NCBI GenBank assembly: GCA_963817615.1
Contig: CAWFPH010000002.1
Location: forward strand, 186,001-250,000
DNA: 64,000 bases
Source: FEN-1219 sp963817615
GTDB lineage: Bacteria; Pseudomonadota; Gammaproteobacteria; Steroidobacterales; Rariloculaceae
Direction of reading: 5' to 3'
The translations under genes and the position numbers were made by a program. The notes under the pieces were generated by a model. That model had not been told where the DNA came from and did not search any database. It saw only the letters and a list, made by a program, of their open reading frames with translations. Below are positions 1 to 7,961 of the stretch, piece by piece (position 1 is the stretch's first letter; each line of letters opens with the position of its first letter).

Positions 1-803
1 CCGAGCGCGATGCCGATTTTCTCGACGGGTAGGAAGCGCCCCGCCACCGCGAACGCGATCGCGCAGATCGTGAGGCTGCTCAGCGAGAAGGCGCAGATCG
101 CGCCGATCTTGCCGAGCAGAATCCGCCAGCGCGCGACGGGGTTCACGAGCAGCGGCTCCATCGAATGTCGCTCGCGCTCGCCTGCAGTGAGATCGATCGC
201 GAGATACATTCCGCCCAAGAACACGGTCATCACGAAGAAATACGGCAGGATGGCGAACAGCCGGCCGGCGCGGGAGAGCGGCGTGGATTGGTCACGGTCG
301 TCGATCACCAGCGGGATCGCGGTGGCCGGGGATAGCCCTCGCGCGATCAGTCGCATGCTGCCCGTCCGGCGCGAGTAGCTTTCGATCATCGCTTTCAGGC
401 GCCTGACCGGCTGATCGGCGTCGCTGCGCGAGGAGTCGTAGTAAACCTCGACCTGCGCCGGGTCGCCCTTGCTCCACGCTTCGCCGAAGCGCTCCGGTAT
501 GCGCAGCACGGCGGCAACGTCGCGATTGCGCACGGCGGCGATCGGATCGGCGACCGGCGGCTGCGGGTCGAAGCCCTGCTGGCGCAGCGCCTCGATCAGG
601 TTCGGCGCGTGACCGCCGCCGATCACGGGCAGCTTGAGCGGTGCCTCGGCCCCGCTCAATTGGCGCGAGATCGTCGCGTTGACGAGCACCATGAACATCA
701 ACGGACCGATCAGCGGCCCCACGAGCAGTGCGTTCAGCACGGTGCGCCGCTCGCGGAGATTCTCGCGGACCTCTTTCAAGAACACGATCAGCGAAACGTT
801 CAT
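1..803 (-). CDS. natB: NatB-type ABC-2 permease (3' end outside window)
   Basis: Membrane subunit of a NatAB-type ABC exporter. The ATG at 803-801 overlaps the stop of the ATPase gene by four bases (ATGA), so the two are translationally coupled. About 267 codons are visible before the window edge and the C-terminus is missing. The translation starts MNVSLIVFLKEVRENLRER, typical of NatB/CcmB-like permeases. It has a first membrane segment at about residues 20-40, a long periplasmic domain, a segment near 185-205, and the cytoplasmic ABC-2 signature ERERHSMEPLL at about 207-217 followed by further membrane helices. NatAB of Bacillus exports sodium; the substrate here cannot be told from sequence. 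Confidence 0.85.
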   Translation of the reverse strand, partial: MNVSLIVFLKEVRENLRERRTVLNALLVGPLIGPLMFMVLVNATISRQLSGAEAPLKLPVIGGGHAPNLIEALRQQGFDPQPPVADPIAAVRNRDVAAVLRIPERFGEAWSKGDPAQVEVYYDSSRSDADQPVRRLKAMIESYSRRTGSMRLIARGLSPATAIPLVIDDRDQSTPLSRAGRLFAILPYFFVMTVFLGGMYLAIDLTAGERERHSMEPLLVNPVARWRILLGKIGAICAFSLSSLTICAIAFAVAGRFLPVEKIGIAL

Positions 804-1534
804 GCTGCGAGCCCTTCCGCACTGCCGATGATCTTGACGAACGCGTCCTCGAGGTTCGCTTCGCCGGTTTCCTGGCGCAGCGCTTCGGGCGACTCGTCGG
901 CGACGACCCGGCCGTTCGCAATGACGACGATGCGATCGCAGAGCTGCGCGACCTCCTGCATGATGTGGCTCGAGAACAGCACGCAGCGCCCCTCGGTGCG
1001 CAGATCGCGCATGAACTTGCGCATCCGCCGAGTCGCCATCACGTCGAGGCCGTTCGTGGGCTCGTCGAGGATCACGTTCTTCGGGTCGTGAATCAGCGCA
1101 CGCGCGATTGCGGTCTTGACGCGCTGACCCTGCGAGAAGCCCTCGGCCGGACGGTCGGCGAAATCGGCCATCTCGAGCACCTCGATCAGCGTCTCGCGTC
1201 TACGCGCGGCGTCCTCCGGGGCCACGCCCTGCAGCCGCGCGAAGTAATCGATGTTCTCGCGCGCGGTGAGCCGCTTGTAGAGGCCGCGTGCATCGGGCAG
1301 CACGCCGAGACGTTTGCGAGCGGCAAGCGGGTCGGCGGCCGCGCGGATGCCGTCGACGAGCACCTCGCCCGCATCCGGACGCATCAGCGTGTACAGCATG
1401 CGCAGAGTGGTCGTCTTGCCCGCGCCGTTCGGCCCGAGCAAACCGGTGATCTCGCCGTCGCGCGCGGAGAAGGTCACGCCGTTTACCGCTTTGATCGCAC
1501 CGAAGGCCTTGTGCAGATTCTGAACCTCGATCAT
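800..1534 (-). CDS. natA: NatA-type ABC transporter ATP-binding protein
   Basis: ATPase subunit (244 residues) of the NatAB-type exporter. Start chosen at the ATG 1534-1532 (MIEVQNLHKAFG), the usual ABC N-terminus; it overlaps the stop of the upstream hydrolase by four bases. Walker A is GPNGAGKT at about residues 34-41, the signature is FSQGQ (the NatA-like variant of LSGGQ), and Walker B is VILDEPTNGLD, followed by the switch histidine in SSHIMQEV. All catalytic motifs are intact. It sits between an alpha/beta hydrolase gene and natB with ATGA overlaps at both ends, so the three genes form one operon. The exported substrate is unknown. Confidence 0.92.
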   Translation of the reverse strand: MIEVQNLHKAFGAIKAVNGVTFSARDGEITGLLGPNGAGKTTTLRMLYTLMRPDAGEVLVDGIRAAADPLAARKRLGVLPDARGLYKRLTARENIDYFARLQGVAPEDAARRRETLIEVLEMADFADRPAEGFSQGQRVKTAIARALIHDPKNVILDEPTNGLDVMATRRMRKFMRDLRTEGRCVLFSSHIMQEVAQLCDRIVVIANGRVVADESPEALRQETGEANLEDAFVKIIGSAEGLAA

Positions 1535-3123
1535 GGCGTCGCTCCGTTGAAGTCGACGAACGCGGGCGTCGGCCCGAGCCTGTCCAGGCAGCGCGCGTCG
1601 AGGCCCTTGGGCTGCGGATCGTCGATGAACCGCGCGATCAATTTCGGCACGCAGCCGCCCAGGAACCCATGGCCTTGCCCCTCGAGCACGAGGTGCCGCG
1701 CGTTCGCGAGGCCCTGCAGGATCTCGGCACCGTACTTCGGCGGCGTCACGGGATCGCGCGAGCCGGAGAGGATCAGCACCGGCTTGTCGCTCTCGAGCGG
1801 CGAGTGAAAATCGGCGGGCATGGCGCCATGCGGCCACACTGCGCACTGCGCCTTGATCGCGTCGATCAGCGAGTTGCCGAGCACGGTGTCGGCGTCTTGC
1901 GGCCGCTCTTGCAGCTGATCGGCATCCTCGCTGCAGATCACGCTCATCGCCATGCCGCTATTCATGTCGCCGCTGAGGTCCTGGGTCAGCAGCCGCTCCT
2001 GGCCGAGCAGCGGGCCGACGTCGCCGTGCACGGCCGCATCGATCGACAGCGGCAGCAGCGCGGCGGTCTCCGGCGTGTACGCGAACAGCCGCACGACGCC
2101 GACGAGCGAGTACGGAGTGAGCTTCCGCGAGACGGTTTCGTAGGTGCGCGGGTCGCGAAAGGAAACCTCGCGCGGGTGCTCGCGCATGGAGTCTCGCAAA
2201 TCGCGCAGAGCCTGCATCGGATCGCCGTAGGCTTCCTTGCAGGCCGGCGTCGCGACGCACGCATCGAAATCTTGCTTGAGCGCCGCGTCGAGGTTCTCGG
2301 CCCATTCGGACCCGAGGATGACCTGATTAGGCGCCGGCGAGTGGAGAACGACGCTGCGCACGGCATCCGGATGACGCATCAGGTACTGCTGCGCCATGCG
2401 CGTGCCGTACGAGACGCCGACGAGATCGACGCGGGCCGCGCCGAGCGCCTCGCGCACCTTGTCGAGGTCGCCGACTGCAACCGTCGTCGTGTAGAAGCGC
2501 GGGTCGGCATTCTGCCGGACCTCCTCGAGGCAGGCCTCGACGCGCTTGTTCATCGCATCGAGATCGGGCACGACGTCAGCGACGCCCTGGCCGCGCGCCG
2601 CCTCGGCCGCCTTCTCGCAGTCGAGCGGATGCGACCGGCCCGTGCCGCGCTGATCGAGCAGCAGCACGTTGTGGTGCTTGAGCACGTCCGCGTACCAGCC
2701 GGTGTCGGCGAACGACTCGGTCGCGGCCTCGCCGGGCCCGCCGGCCAGCATGACGACCAGATCCGCGTCGGGCTCCGCCGCGTCGGCGCGGATCACCGCG
2801 AGATGCAGCTTGATGTGCCGGCCCTCGGGCTGCGACGGGTCTTCGGCGACGTCGAAATCGGCGCACCAGGCGGCCGTGCTGGCGCCGCTCAAGCGGTGCG
2901 GCAGCTCACAAGACTCGAGGTCGAGCGTGCCGAGCCGCCAATGCCGCGCCGGCAACGGCGTCGGTGCCGAAGAAGCCGCTGCCGCCGCGTCCGCCGCCCG
3001 CGACTGGGCGGCCTCGGGCCCCGCGGCCGTCTCGCCGCGGTGCGTGCCGCCGAAGTACCGCCACGCGAGCGCGGCGACGAAGATACCGAAGGCGACGACG
3101 CGCAGTACGGTACGCGCTCTCAT
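1531..3123 (-). CDS. Membrane-anchored alpha/beta hydrolase, tripeptidyl-aminopeptidase-like (S33/TAP type)
   Basis: A 530-residue alpha/beta hydrolase with an N-terminal membrane or signal segment (about residues 7-24), so probably periplasmic. The nucleophile elbow GVSYG places the serine near residue 238; SGSRDPVTPP (Asp near 457) and GQGHG (His near 485) complete the triad. The segment GGPGEAAT is the oxyanion-hole motif of the proline iminopeptidase group, and the C-terminal part resembles the TAP C-terminal domain. It is the first gene of an operon with natA and natB. It probably cleaves N-terminal residues or small peptides or esters; the link with the transporter suggests processing of, or defence against, an exported or imported compound, which is inference. 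Confidence 0.85.
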   Translation of the reverse strand: MRARTVLRVVAFGIFVAALAWRYFGGTHRGETAAGPEAAQSRAADAAAAASSAPTPLPARHWRLGTLDLESCELPHRLSGASTAAWCADFDVAEDPSQPEGRHIKLHLAVIRADAAEPDADLVVMLAGGPGEAATESFADTGWYADVLKHHNVLLLDQRGTGRSHPLDCEKAAEAARGQGVADVVPDLDAMNKRVEACLEEVRQNADPRFYTTTVAVGDLDKVREALGAARVDLVGVSYGTRMAQQYLMRHPDAVRSVVLHSPAPNQVILGSEWAENLDAALKQDFDACVATPACKEAYGDPMQALRDLRDSMREHPREVSFRDPRTYETVSRKLTPYSLVGVVRLFAYTPETAALLPLSIDAAVHGDVGPLLGQERLLTQDLSGDMNSGMAMSVICSEDADQLQERPQDADTVLGNSLIDAIKAQCAVWPHGAMPADFHSPLESDKPVLILSGSRDPVTPPKYGAEILQGLANARHLVLEGQGHGFLGGCVPKLIARFIDDPQPKGLDARCLDRLGPTPAFVDFNGATP

Positions 3124-3235
3124 GGCCGGCTCACCTCACCCCTGTTCGTACATACCACGGTCGAGACGGGAGCCTCGAACGCGCTCGCATCGAACTCGAG
3201 CTCACCCACGGCGGTGAAACGGTCTCCGCCGCCGC

Positions 3236-3271
3236 TTGACTCATTTCGACGGTTGGCTAACTATAGAACCG
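3236..3271 (+). promoter_or_regulatory. Promoter and operator-like inverted repeat of the arsR-sdpI-like operon
   Basis: A TTGACT -35-like element is at 3236-3241. A weak -10 (TAACTA or TATAGA) lies at 3258-3267. Bases 3250-3271 form an inverted repeat, CGGTT-N3-TA-N2-TA-N3-AACCG, whose last base is the first base of the GTG start codon. ArsR-family repressors usually bind such symmetric sites over their own promoter, so autorepression is likely. The promoter assignment is less certain than the repeat. Confidence 0.5.
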
Positions 3272-3588
3272 TGAACCTCATTTTCAAAGCCCTTTCCGAT
3301 CCGACGCGCCGGCGCGTGCTGCAGCTGTTGCGCGAGCGGCCGATGACGGCCGGCGAGCTCGCGGATCAGTTCCGGGTCTCCAAGCCGACGATGTCGGCGC
3401 ACTTCGCCGTGCTGCGGGAGGCGGGCCTCGTCGTGTCGGAGAAACGCGGCAAGTCGATCGTCTACGAGTTGCAGATGTCCGTGCTCGAGGAGGCGGTGCT
3501 CGGCTTCGCGCAAGTCTTCGGCTGGCGATTGCAGAGCGATGAGTCTGCACGGCCGAAACGTTCGACGCGACAGGCACTCGGCAGATGA
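3271..3588 (+). CDS. ArsR/SdpR-family winged-helix repressor
   Basis: A 105-residue DNA-binding repressor. The GTG start at 3271 gives the family's typical N-terminus, NLIFKALSDPTRRRVLQLL. The winged helix-turn-helix runs over about residues 10-75, with the recognition helix in VSKPTMSAHFAVLREAGLV. No metal-binding cysteine motif is visible, which places it with SdpR-like rather than metal-sensing ArsR proteins. Its stop overlaps the start of the next gene by four bases (ATGA). Pairing with an SdpI-like membrane protein matches the known SdpR/SdpI arrangement, in which the membrane protein can control the repressor. An inverted repeat overlaps the start codon, suggesting autoregulation. Confidence 0.88.
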   Translation: MNLIFKALSDPTRRRVLQLLRERPMTAGELADQFRVSKPTMSAHFAVLREAGLVVSEKRGKSIVYELQMSVLEEAVLGFAQVFGWRLQSDESARPKRSTRQALGR

Positions 3589-4238
3589 CGGCGTGCGGAC
3601 TCAACGGTTCCGTTCGAACCGCCATCGTCGGCTTCCTCTCGCTGTGCGGGATCTCGGCCGCGATCGCAACGCTGGGTGCCGCGCATGTCATCGCGCCGGC
3701 GGGCGCCGCGCGAGCTCTCGGCATCGTGATCGGCGCCATGGCGATCGTGACCGGTAACTTCTTGCCGAAGACGCGGGCTCTCGAGATCGAGGCCGGCGCC
3801 GGTCCACGAACGCGTGCAGCCGAGCGAGTGATCGGCTGGATATTGGTGCTCGCGGGCGTCGCGTTCGTCGGGCTGTTCGGATTCGCCCCGCTCGGGCGCG
3901 CGAAGCTGCTGGCGGCTGCAGCCGGGATGGGCGCGCTGCTCCTGATCGGCGCGATCTCGCTCCAGCTCCTCATAACGGCCTCGATACGGCGCCGCGCCGC
4001 CGCGCTCCCACACCGCGAAACCATTGAGCGGCACGCGCCTAGCACGTGCGGCCTGCATCGGCCGATGGTCTCGTTGCTCGTCGCGTTTCTTTACGTGCTC
4101 GCGACCGCTTGCACCCAATATCTATTCGCCGGACAGCCGCTCGGCGACCTGATCGCGTCGTGCCTGCGGGTGGGTCTTGCCACGGGCTTCGTGATCTACC
4201 TGGTGTTCCGCAGTCGCGGCACCGTCGGGCTGCGATGA
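3585..4238 (+). CDS. SdpI-like integral membrane protein
   Basis: A 217-residue protein with about six hydrophobic segments. The motif GNFLPKTRALE near residues 57-67 matches the conserved GN-x-x-PK loop of the SdpI immunity/signal family. Its ATG overlaps the stop of the upstream ArsR gene (ATGA), so both come from one transcript. In Bacillus, SdpI protects against the SdpC toxin and sequesters the repressor SdpR; whether this protein has an immunity role is unknown, since no toxin gene is nearby. The middle (about 130-150) carries a charged linker before the last membrane helices, longer than in the short SdpI forms. Confidence 0.75.
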   Translation: MTACGLNGSVRTAIVGFLSLCGISAAIATLGAAHVIAPAGAARALGIVIGAMAIVTGNFLPKTRALEIEAGAGPRTRAAERVIGWILVLAGVAFVGLFGFAPLGRAKLLAAAAGMGALLLIGAISLQLLITASIRRRAAALPHRETIERHAPSTCGLHRPMVSLLVAFLYVLATACTQYLFAGQPLGDLIASCLRVGLATGFVIYLVFRSRGTVGLR

Positions 4239-4325
4239 TGGCTTGGCCCCTAGGTCGCGTGCCCGGCCGGTCTACCGACCGAGCCGAGCGAGAGCAGCAG
4301 GCGATAGCGGCCGGCGCGGGCTGCC

Positions 4326-5054
4326 TCAGACCGACGGCGCGGCCGCCGTGAAGTCGGCCAGATCGTCGAGGCCGAGCGCCTGCTCGACCGACGCGATACG
4401 CGCGAGCGCATCCTCGAAGCCATCCCGGCCGAACTGCTGGTGCTCGATGTCCTCGAACCGCTCGCCCACGTCCTTGAGCTCGTCGACCGACATCGTCTTC
4501 TTCCACGCCGGAAACACGACCGTGTCCTCGCGCGCGGCATGGGCACGGTACATGCGGACCATGCCCTCGAGCGCGGCGGCAAGCCGCGTCCCGTTCGCGC
4601 TGCCGATCGAGCCGCTCCGAGTCGCGTCGAGGACGAACCCGGTGATCTCGCGACCGCGCCGGTGCTGTGCGACCAACGTGTCGACTGCGACCGCAGCGTC
4701 GCCGCCGGTGCGCCGCACGGCCGGAAACACGTGTTGCTCTTCGAGCAGCCGCTCGTGGTAGTGCTCGCCGAACTCACTGAATAGCATCGCCGCGGCCGCT
4801 AGCGCCTTCGCGTCCACCGCTGCCGAGTCACGTCCGAGTTTTGCGGCGGTCTCCGAGTAGACGATCAACACGCGTCGCAAGATGCCGTGCTCGCGCATCA
4901 GGTCCTCGGTCGGGGTCACCGCCTCGTCGGCTTCCGCCGCATACAGCGCTCCGGCGCCGTAGCCGGCGAGTAGTGCGCCGGAACCGGCCGCGGTCAGCAT
5001 TAGAAACGAGCGCCGCGCGGTCGCCACCGAGCCCGTTCGATCGTGGTTGTCCAT
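4326..5054 (-). CDS. Tat-exported hemerythrin-domain protein
   Basis: A 242-residue protein with a twin-arginine signal, TARRSFLML, at about residues 12-20 followed by a hydrophobic stretch, so it is likely exported folded to the periplasm. The rest is a hemerythrin HHE domain: His near 56 (REHGILRR), a His/Glu cluster near 97-108 (EHYHERLLEEQH), His in AQHRRGREI and His/Glu in HAAREDTVVFP. These are the usual di-iron ligands. Hemerythrin-like proteins bind oxygen or sense it, or protect against nitrosative or oxidative stress. The start at 5054 is the one that places the RR motif close to the N-terminus. It is divergent from amt. Confidence 0.85.
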   Translation of the reverse strand: MDNHDRTGSVATARRSFLMLTAAGSGALLAGYGAGALYAAEADEAVTPTEDLMREHGILRRVLIVYSETAAKLGRDSAAVDAKALAAAAMLFSEFGEHYHERLLEEQHVFPAVRRTGGDAAVAVDTLVAQHRRGREITGFVLDATRSGSIGSANGTRLAAALEGMVRMYRAHAAREDTVVFPAWKKTMSVDELKDVGERFEDIEHQQFGRDGFEDALARIASVEQALGLDDLADFTAAAPSV

Positions 5055-5299
5055 GAACTTGACCCCTTCGTTGGTCGTTGAGCATGACCCTGCCAAACAA
5101 GCAAGATCGATGCCCGCGCGATGCACCAATATGGCGCACTCGGCCGGCCTCGTGTGACAATCGCGCCGCGGGCGCGAACGCGACCGCAGGGGGGGTACGC
5201 GCGGCGGTTTGCCCGGCAAGGGCGCGGGCCGCGCACGAGCAGCGACAACGACGACCGCGCGAAGCTAGCCGCACGCGCTATCGGGGGGGGCCGATTCGA

Positions 5300-6604
5300 A
5301 TGTTCCGTTCTCTACGCTTGGCGGGGGCGCCTGGGCTCGCGCTCGTCTGCCTGACCGCGCCGTCCGCGGCGCTCGCGCAATCGCGGGTCGATTCCGGTGA
5401 CACCGCCTGGCTGCTCACCGCCACGGCGCTCGTACTGTTCATGACGTTGCCCGGCCTCGCCGCGTTTTACGCGGGGCTCGTTCGAGGCAAGAACGTGCTG
5501 TCGATTGCGATCCAGTGCTTTGCGATCTGCTGCATCGTCAGCGTGCTGTGGCTGCTCGGCGGCTACGGGCTCGCGTTCGGCGACGGCGGTCCCGCGAACG
5601 CGCTGATCGGCTCGGTCAGCAAAGTTTGGTTCTCCGGCGTCGGCCGCGATGCGGTCAGCGGCACCGTGCCCGAGACGGCCTACGCGATGTTCCAGCTGAC
5701 CTTCGCGATCATCACGCCCGCGCTCGTGGTCGGCGGCTTCGCCGAGCGGATGCGGTTCGGCGCGGTGCTCGGCTTTGCCGCGGCTTGGCTCGTCCTCGTC
5801 TATCTGCCCGTGTGCCATTGGGTCTGGGGCGGCGGCTGGCTCGCGCAGCGCGGCGTGCTCGATTTCGCGGGTGGCATCGTCGTGCACGTGAACGCGGGCA
5901 CCGCCGCGATCGTGGCCGCGGTGATGCTCCGCCAGCGCACCGGGTTTCCGCACACGGCAATGCCGCCGCACAACATGCCGCTTACGGTGCTCGGCGCCGG
6001 CATGCTGTGGGTCGGGTGGTTCGGGTTCAACGGGGGCAGCGCGCTCGCTGCGAACGGCACGGCCGCGATGGCCGTGCTGGTCACGCATCTCGGCGCCGCA
6101 ACCGGCGCGCTGTCGTGGATGGCGCTGGAGTGGGTCCGTTTCGGCAAGCCGAGCGTGCTCGGGATCGTCACCGGCATGGTCGCGGGCTTAGGCACGATCA
6201 CGCCGGCATCGGGCTTCGTCGGGCCGATCGGGGGCGTCGTGATCGGCGCGGTCGCCGGCATGGTCTGCTTCGGCGCGACGAATTTTTTGAAGCGCGAGCT
6301 CAAAATCGACGATTCGCTCGACGTGTCACCCGTGCATGGCGTGGGCGGCATCGTCGGCACGCTGCTCACCGGCGTGTTCGTGAGCGCCGCGGCCGGCGGC
6401 GTAGGCTATGCGAACGGGATGACGATGACCGGCCAGGTCGCGGTGCAGGCGCTCGGCGTCGCCGCCACGGTGCTCTGGTGCGGCGGCATGACTTTCGCGA
6501 TCTTGAAGGTGATCGATGTCGTGTTCGGATTGCGCGTGAGCGAGGACCAGGAGCGCGAAGGGCTCGATCTCGCGCAGCACGGCGAGCGCGGCTACAGCAA
6601 CTAA
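5300..6604 (+). CDS. amt: Amt-family ammonium channel
   Basis: A 434-residue ammonium transporter with a cleavable-looking signal (residues 1-26, ending AALAQ) and eleven membrane helices. Family landmarks are clear: FYAGLVRGKN near 45-54, the ammonium-binding region ETAYAMFQLTFAII, CHWVWGGGWLA with the first pore histidine, and SPVHGVGGIVGTLLTG with the second pore histidine. The protein therefore looks functional. The start at 5300 is preceded by a G-run that may serve as ribosome binding site. No glnK lies beside it, which is unusual because amt is usually paired with a PII gene; regulation by a PII encoded elsewhere is likely. Confidence 0.93.
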   Translation: MFRSLRLAGAPGLALVCLTAPSAALAQSRVDSGDTAWLLTATALVLFMTLPGLAAFYAGLVRGKNVLSIAIQCFAICCIVSVLWLLGGYGLAFGDGGPANALIGSVSKVWFSGVGRDAVSGTVPETAYAMFQLTFAIITPALVVGGFAERMRFGAVLGFAAAWLVLVYLPVCHWVWGGGWLAQRGVLDFAGGIVVHVNAGTAAIVAAVMLRQRTGFPHTAMPPHNMPLTVLGAGMLWVGWFGFNGGSALAANGTAAMAVLVTHLGAATGALSWMALEWVRFGKPSVLGIVTGMVAGLGTITPASGFVGPIGGVVIGAVAGMVCFGATNFLKRELKIDDSLDVSPVHGVGGIVGTLLTGVFVSAAAGGVGYANGMTMTGQVAVQALGVAATVLWCGGMTFAILKVIDVVFGLRVSEDQEREGLDLAQHGERGYSN

Positions 6605-6768
6605 GCCGAACCTGTCAATAATCCGACAAGACGCGGCAAACGGCAGCCGCAGGCCCTTGTAATCGGCGCGTATCCTCGGCACGTTGGCGAGGCGGCCGGA
6701 ATACGCCAAGGAGATCGGCCGGCCAAGCTTCCGGTCGCGAAGCGGCGGCTGCCGCAAGGGGTGATTCA

Positions 6769-7347
6769 ATGAAACACGTGCTACTGCTCGCAGTTGCGCT
6801 GGCATTCGCGCCGCTCGCGACCGCGCAACCGTTGAGCGGCGCCTATGTGGGATTCGGTGCCGGCTCTCTCGACTACCGCGAGGCAAGCGGCGGCGCGGTT
6901 CTGGTCGACGACAGCGCCTCGTCGTGGCGCGCGTTCGGCGGCTACGAGGTCAACAAGCACCTAGCCGTCGAAGGCAGCTGGGGGCGCACCGGTACCGTGC
7001 ACGGTCGCTTCGACGACGACCTCTTCGGCACGGGCCCGGTCACGGTCGATCTCTCGGAAAAGTACGAGATCTATACCATCCGCGCGGTCGGCATGCTGCC
7101 GCTCAAGCACATCACGCTGCTCGCCGGTGCCGGCTATTACAACTCGCGTCTCACGTTCAATCTGCGGGTGGAAGGGCTCTCCGGCGAGGTCAACGACAGC
7201 AGCAATACGGACGACGGCGGCATGCTGCTGGGCGGTGTGCAGTACGACCTCGATTACATGAGTATCCGGGCGGAATACGAGCGGTTCAGCTTTCCGAGCG
7301 AGATCGACGCCTCGCAGCTGACCATCAACGTGCTGTTCAAGTTCTGA
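6769..7347 (+). CDS. Small outer-membrane beta-barrel protein
   Basis: A 192-residue protein with a Sec signal (MKHVLLLAVALAFAPLATAQ). The mature part has alternating hydrophobic/aromatic beta strands (AYVGFGAGSLDY, AFGGYEVNKHLAVEGSW, YTIRAVGMLPL, LLAGAGYY, SIRAEYERFSF) and ends in FKF, a terminal phenylalanine typical of barrels inserted by the BAM machinery. This is the OmpA/Opacity-like 8-strand barrel pattern (OMP_b-brl). A good Shine-Dalgarno (AAGGGGTG) precedes the ATG. The gene is monocistronic by spacing. Specific function unknown. Confidence 0.85.
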   Translation: MKHVLLLAVALAFAPLATAQPLSGAYVGFGAGSLDYREASGGAVLVDDSASSWRAFGGYEVNKHLAVEGSWGRTGTVHGRFDDDLFGTGPVTVDLSEKYEIYTIRAVGMLPLKHITLLAGAGYYNSRLTFNLRVEGLSGEVNDSSNTDDGGMLLGGVQYDLDYMSIRAEYERFSFPSEIDASQLTINVLFKF

Positions 7348-7539
7348 GGGAATCGTGCCCACCGGCGCGGATCGAAGCCCGCCGCGCGAGGCCACGGCCG
7401 CTCGCCGGCGCTCGATCGCAGCGCATCGAGCGCGCTCCGACGTCCCGGGTAGGGTAAATCGATACCGCTGCCGCTAGGTTGATACCGATCGCCGCGCCGT
7501 CGATTTCCGCGGCCTCGCGGCGCCACGTCGGAGGGCGGG

Positions 7540-7944
7540 ATGAAGCGCATTTCTTTTCGCATCGGCCTACTGCTGGCGCCGCTTTGGCTTTCGCTGCCCT
7601 CGCCGCCACTCGACGCTGCGGCGGCCGGGCCGGAAACCGTGCTGCTCACGTTCCACCCGAAGCGCGGAGCGGAGCAAGCGCTGGCCGCGGCGATCGCGCA
7701 GCACTGGACCGTGGCTCGCCAGCTCGGCCTCGTGCTCGATGCGCCGCACCTTACGCTGCGCGGCGCCGACGCCGGCGGTGCCTATTTCGTCGAGGTCCTG
7801 ACGTGGCGTGACGCAGCCGTCCCGGACAACGCTCCGCCGGCCATCGTCGAAATCTGGGACCGCATGAACGGCCTCGTCGAGTCTCGCGGCGGGCGGCCCG
7901 GTCTCGACTTCCGCGCAATGACCGTCATTCCGCCGGCACGCTGA
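7540..7944 (+). CDS. Small secreted protein of unknown function
   Basis: A 134-residue protein with a Sec-type signal peptide (about residues 1-28, cut near DAAAAG). The mature part (ETVLLTFHPKRGAEQAL, then an FVEVLTWRD strand and EIWDRMNGLVES) resembles the ferredoxin-like ABM/Dabb fold seen in small monooxygenase-like proteins, but this is only a fold-level impression. The start has a strong ribosome binding site (GGAGGGCGGGATG). The stop is 18 bases from the stop of the convergent SMP-30-like gene. Function unknown. Confidence 0.7.
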   Translation: MKRISFRIGLLLAPLWLSLPSPPLDAAAAGPETVLLTFHPKRGAEQALAAAIAQHWTVARQLGLVLDAPHLTLRGADAGGAYFVEVLTWRDAAVPDNAPPAIVEIWDRMNGLVESRGGRPGLDFRAMTVIPPAR

Positions 7945-7961
7945 GGCGCAGCGGCCGCGGG

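Noticed and set aside
1669..3270. N-terminal extension of the ArsR frame through the hydrolase gene
   Set aside because: The frame is open upstream but is antisense to a clear hydrolase; the GTG at 3271 gives the normal ArsR start.
3599..4118. Minus-strand frames opposite the SdpI-like gene
   Set aside because: They lack membrane or domain features and have no start site; the plus-strand protein has the family motif and coupling.
5071..5299. Sigma-54 promoter before amt
   Set aside because: TGGCA stretches occur but the distance between GG and GC is wrong by one base or the -12 part is missing.
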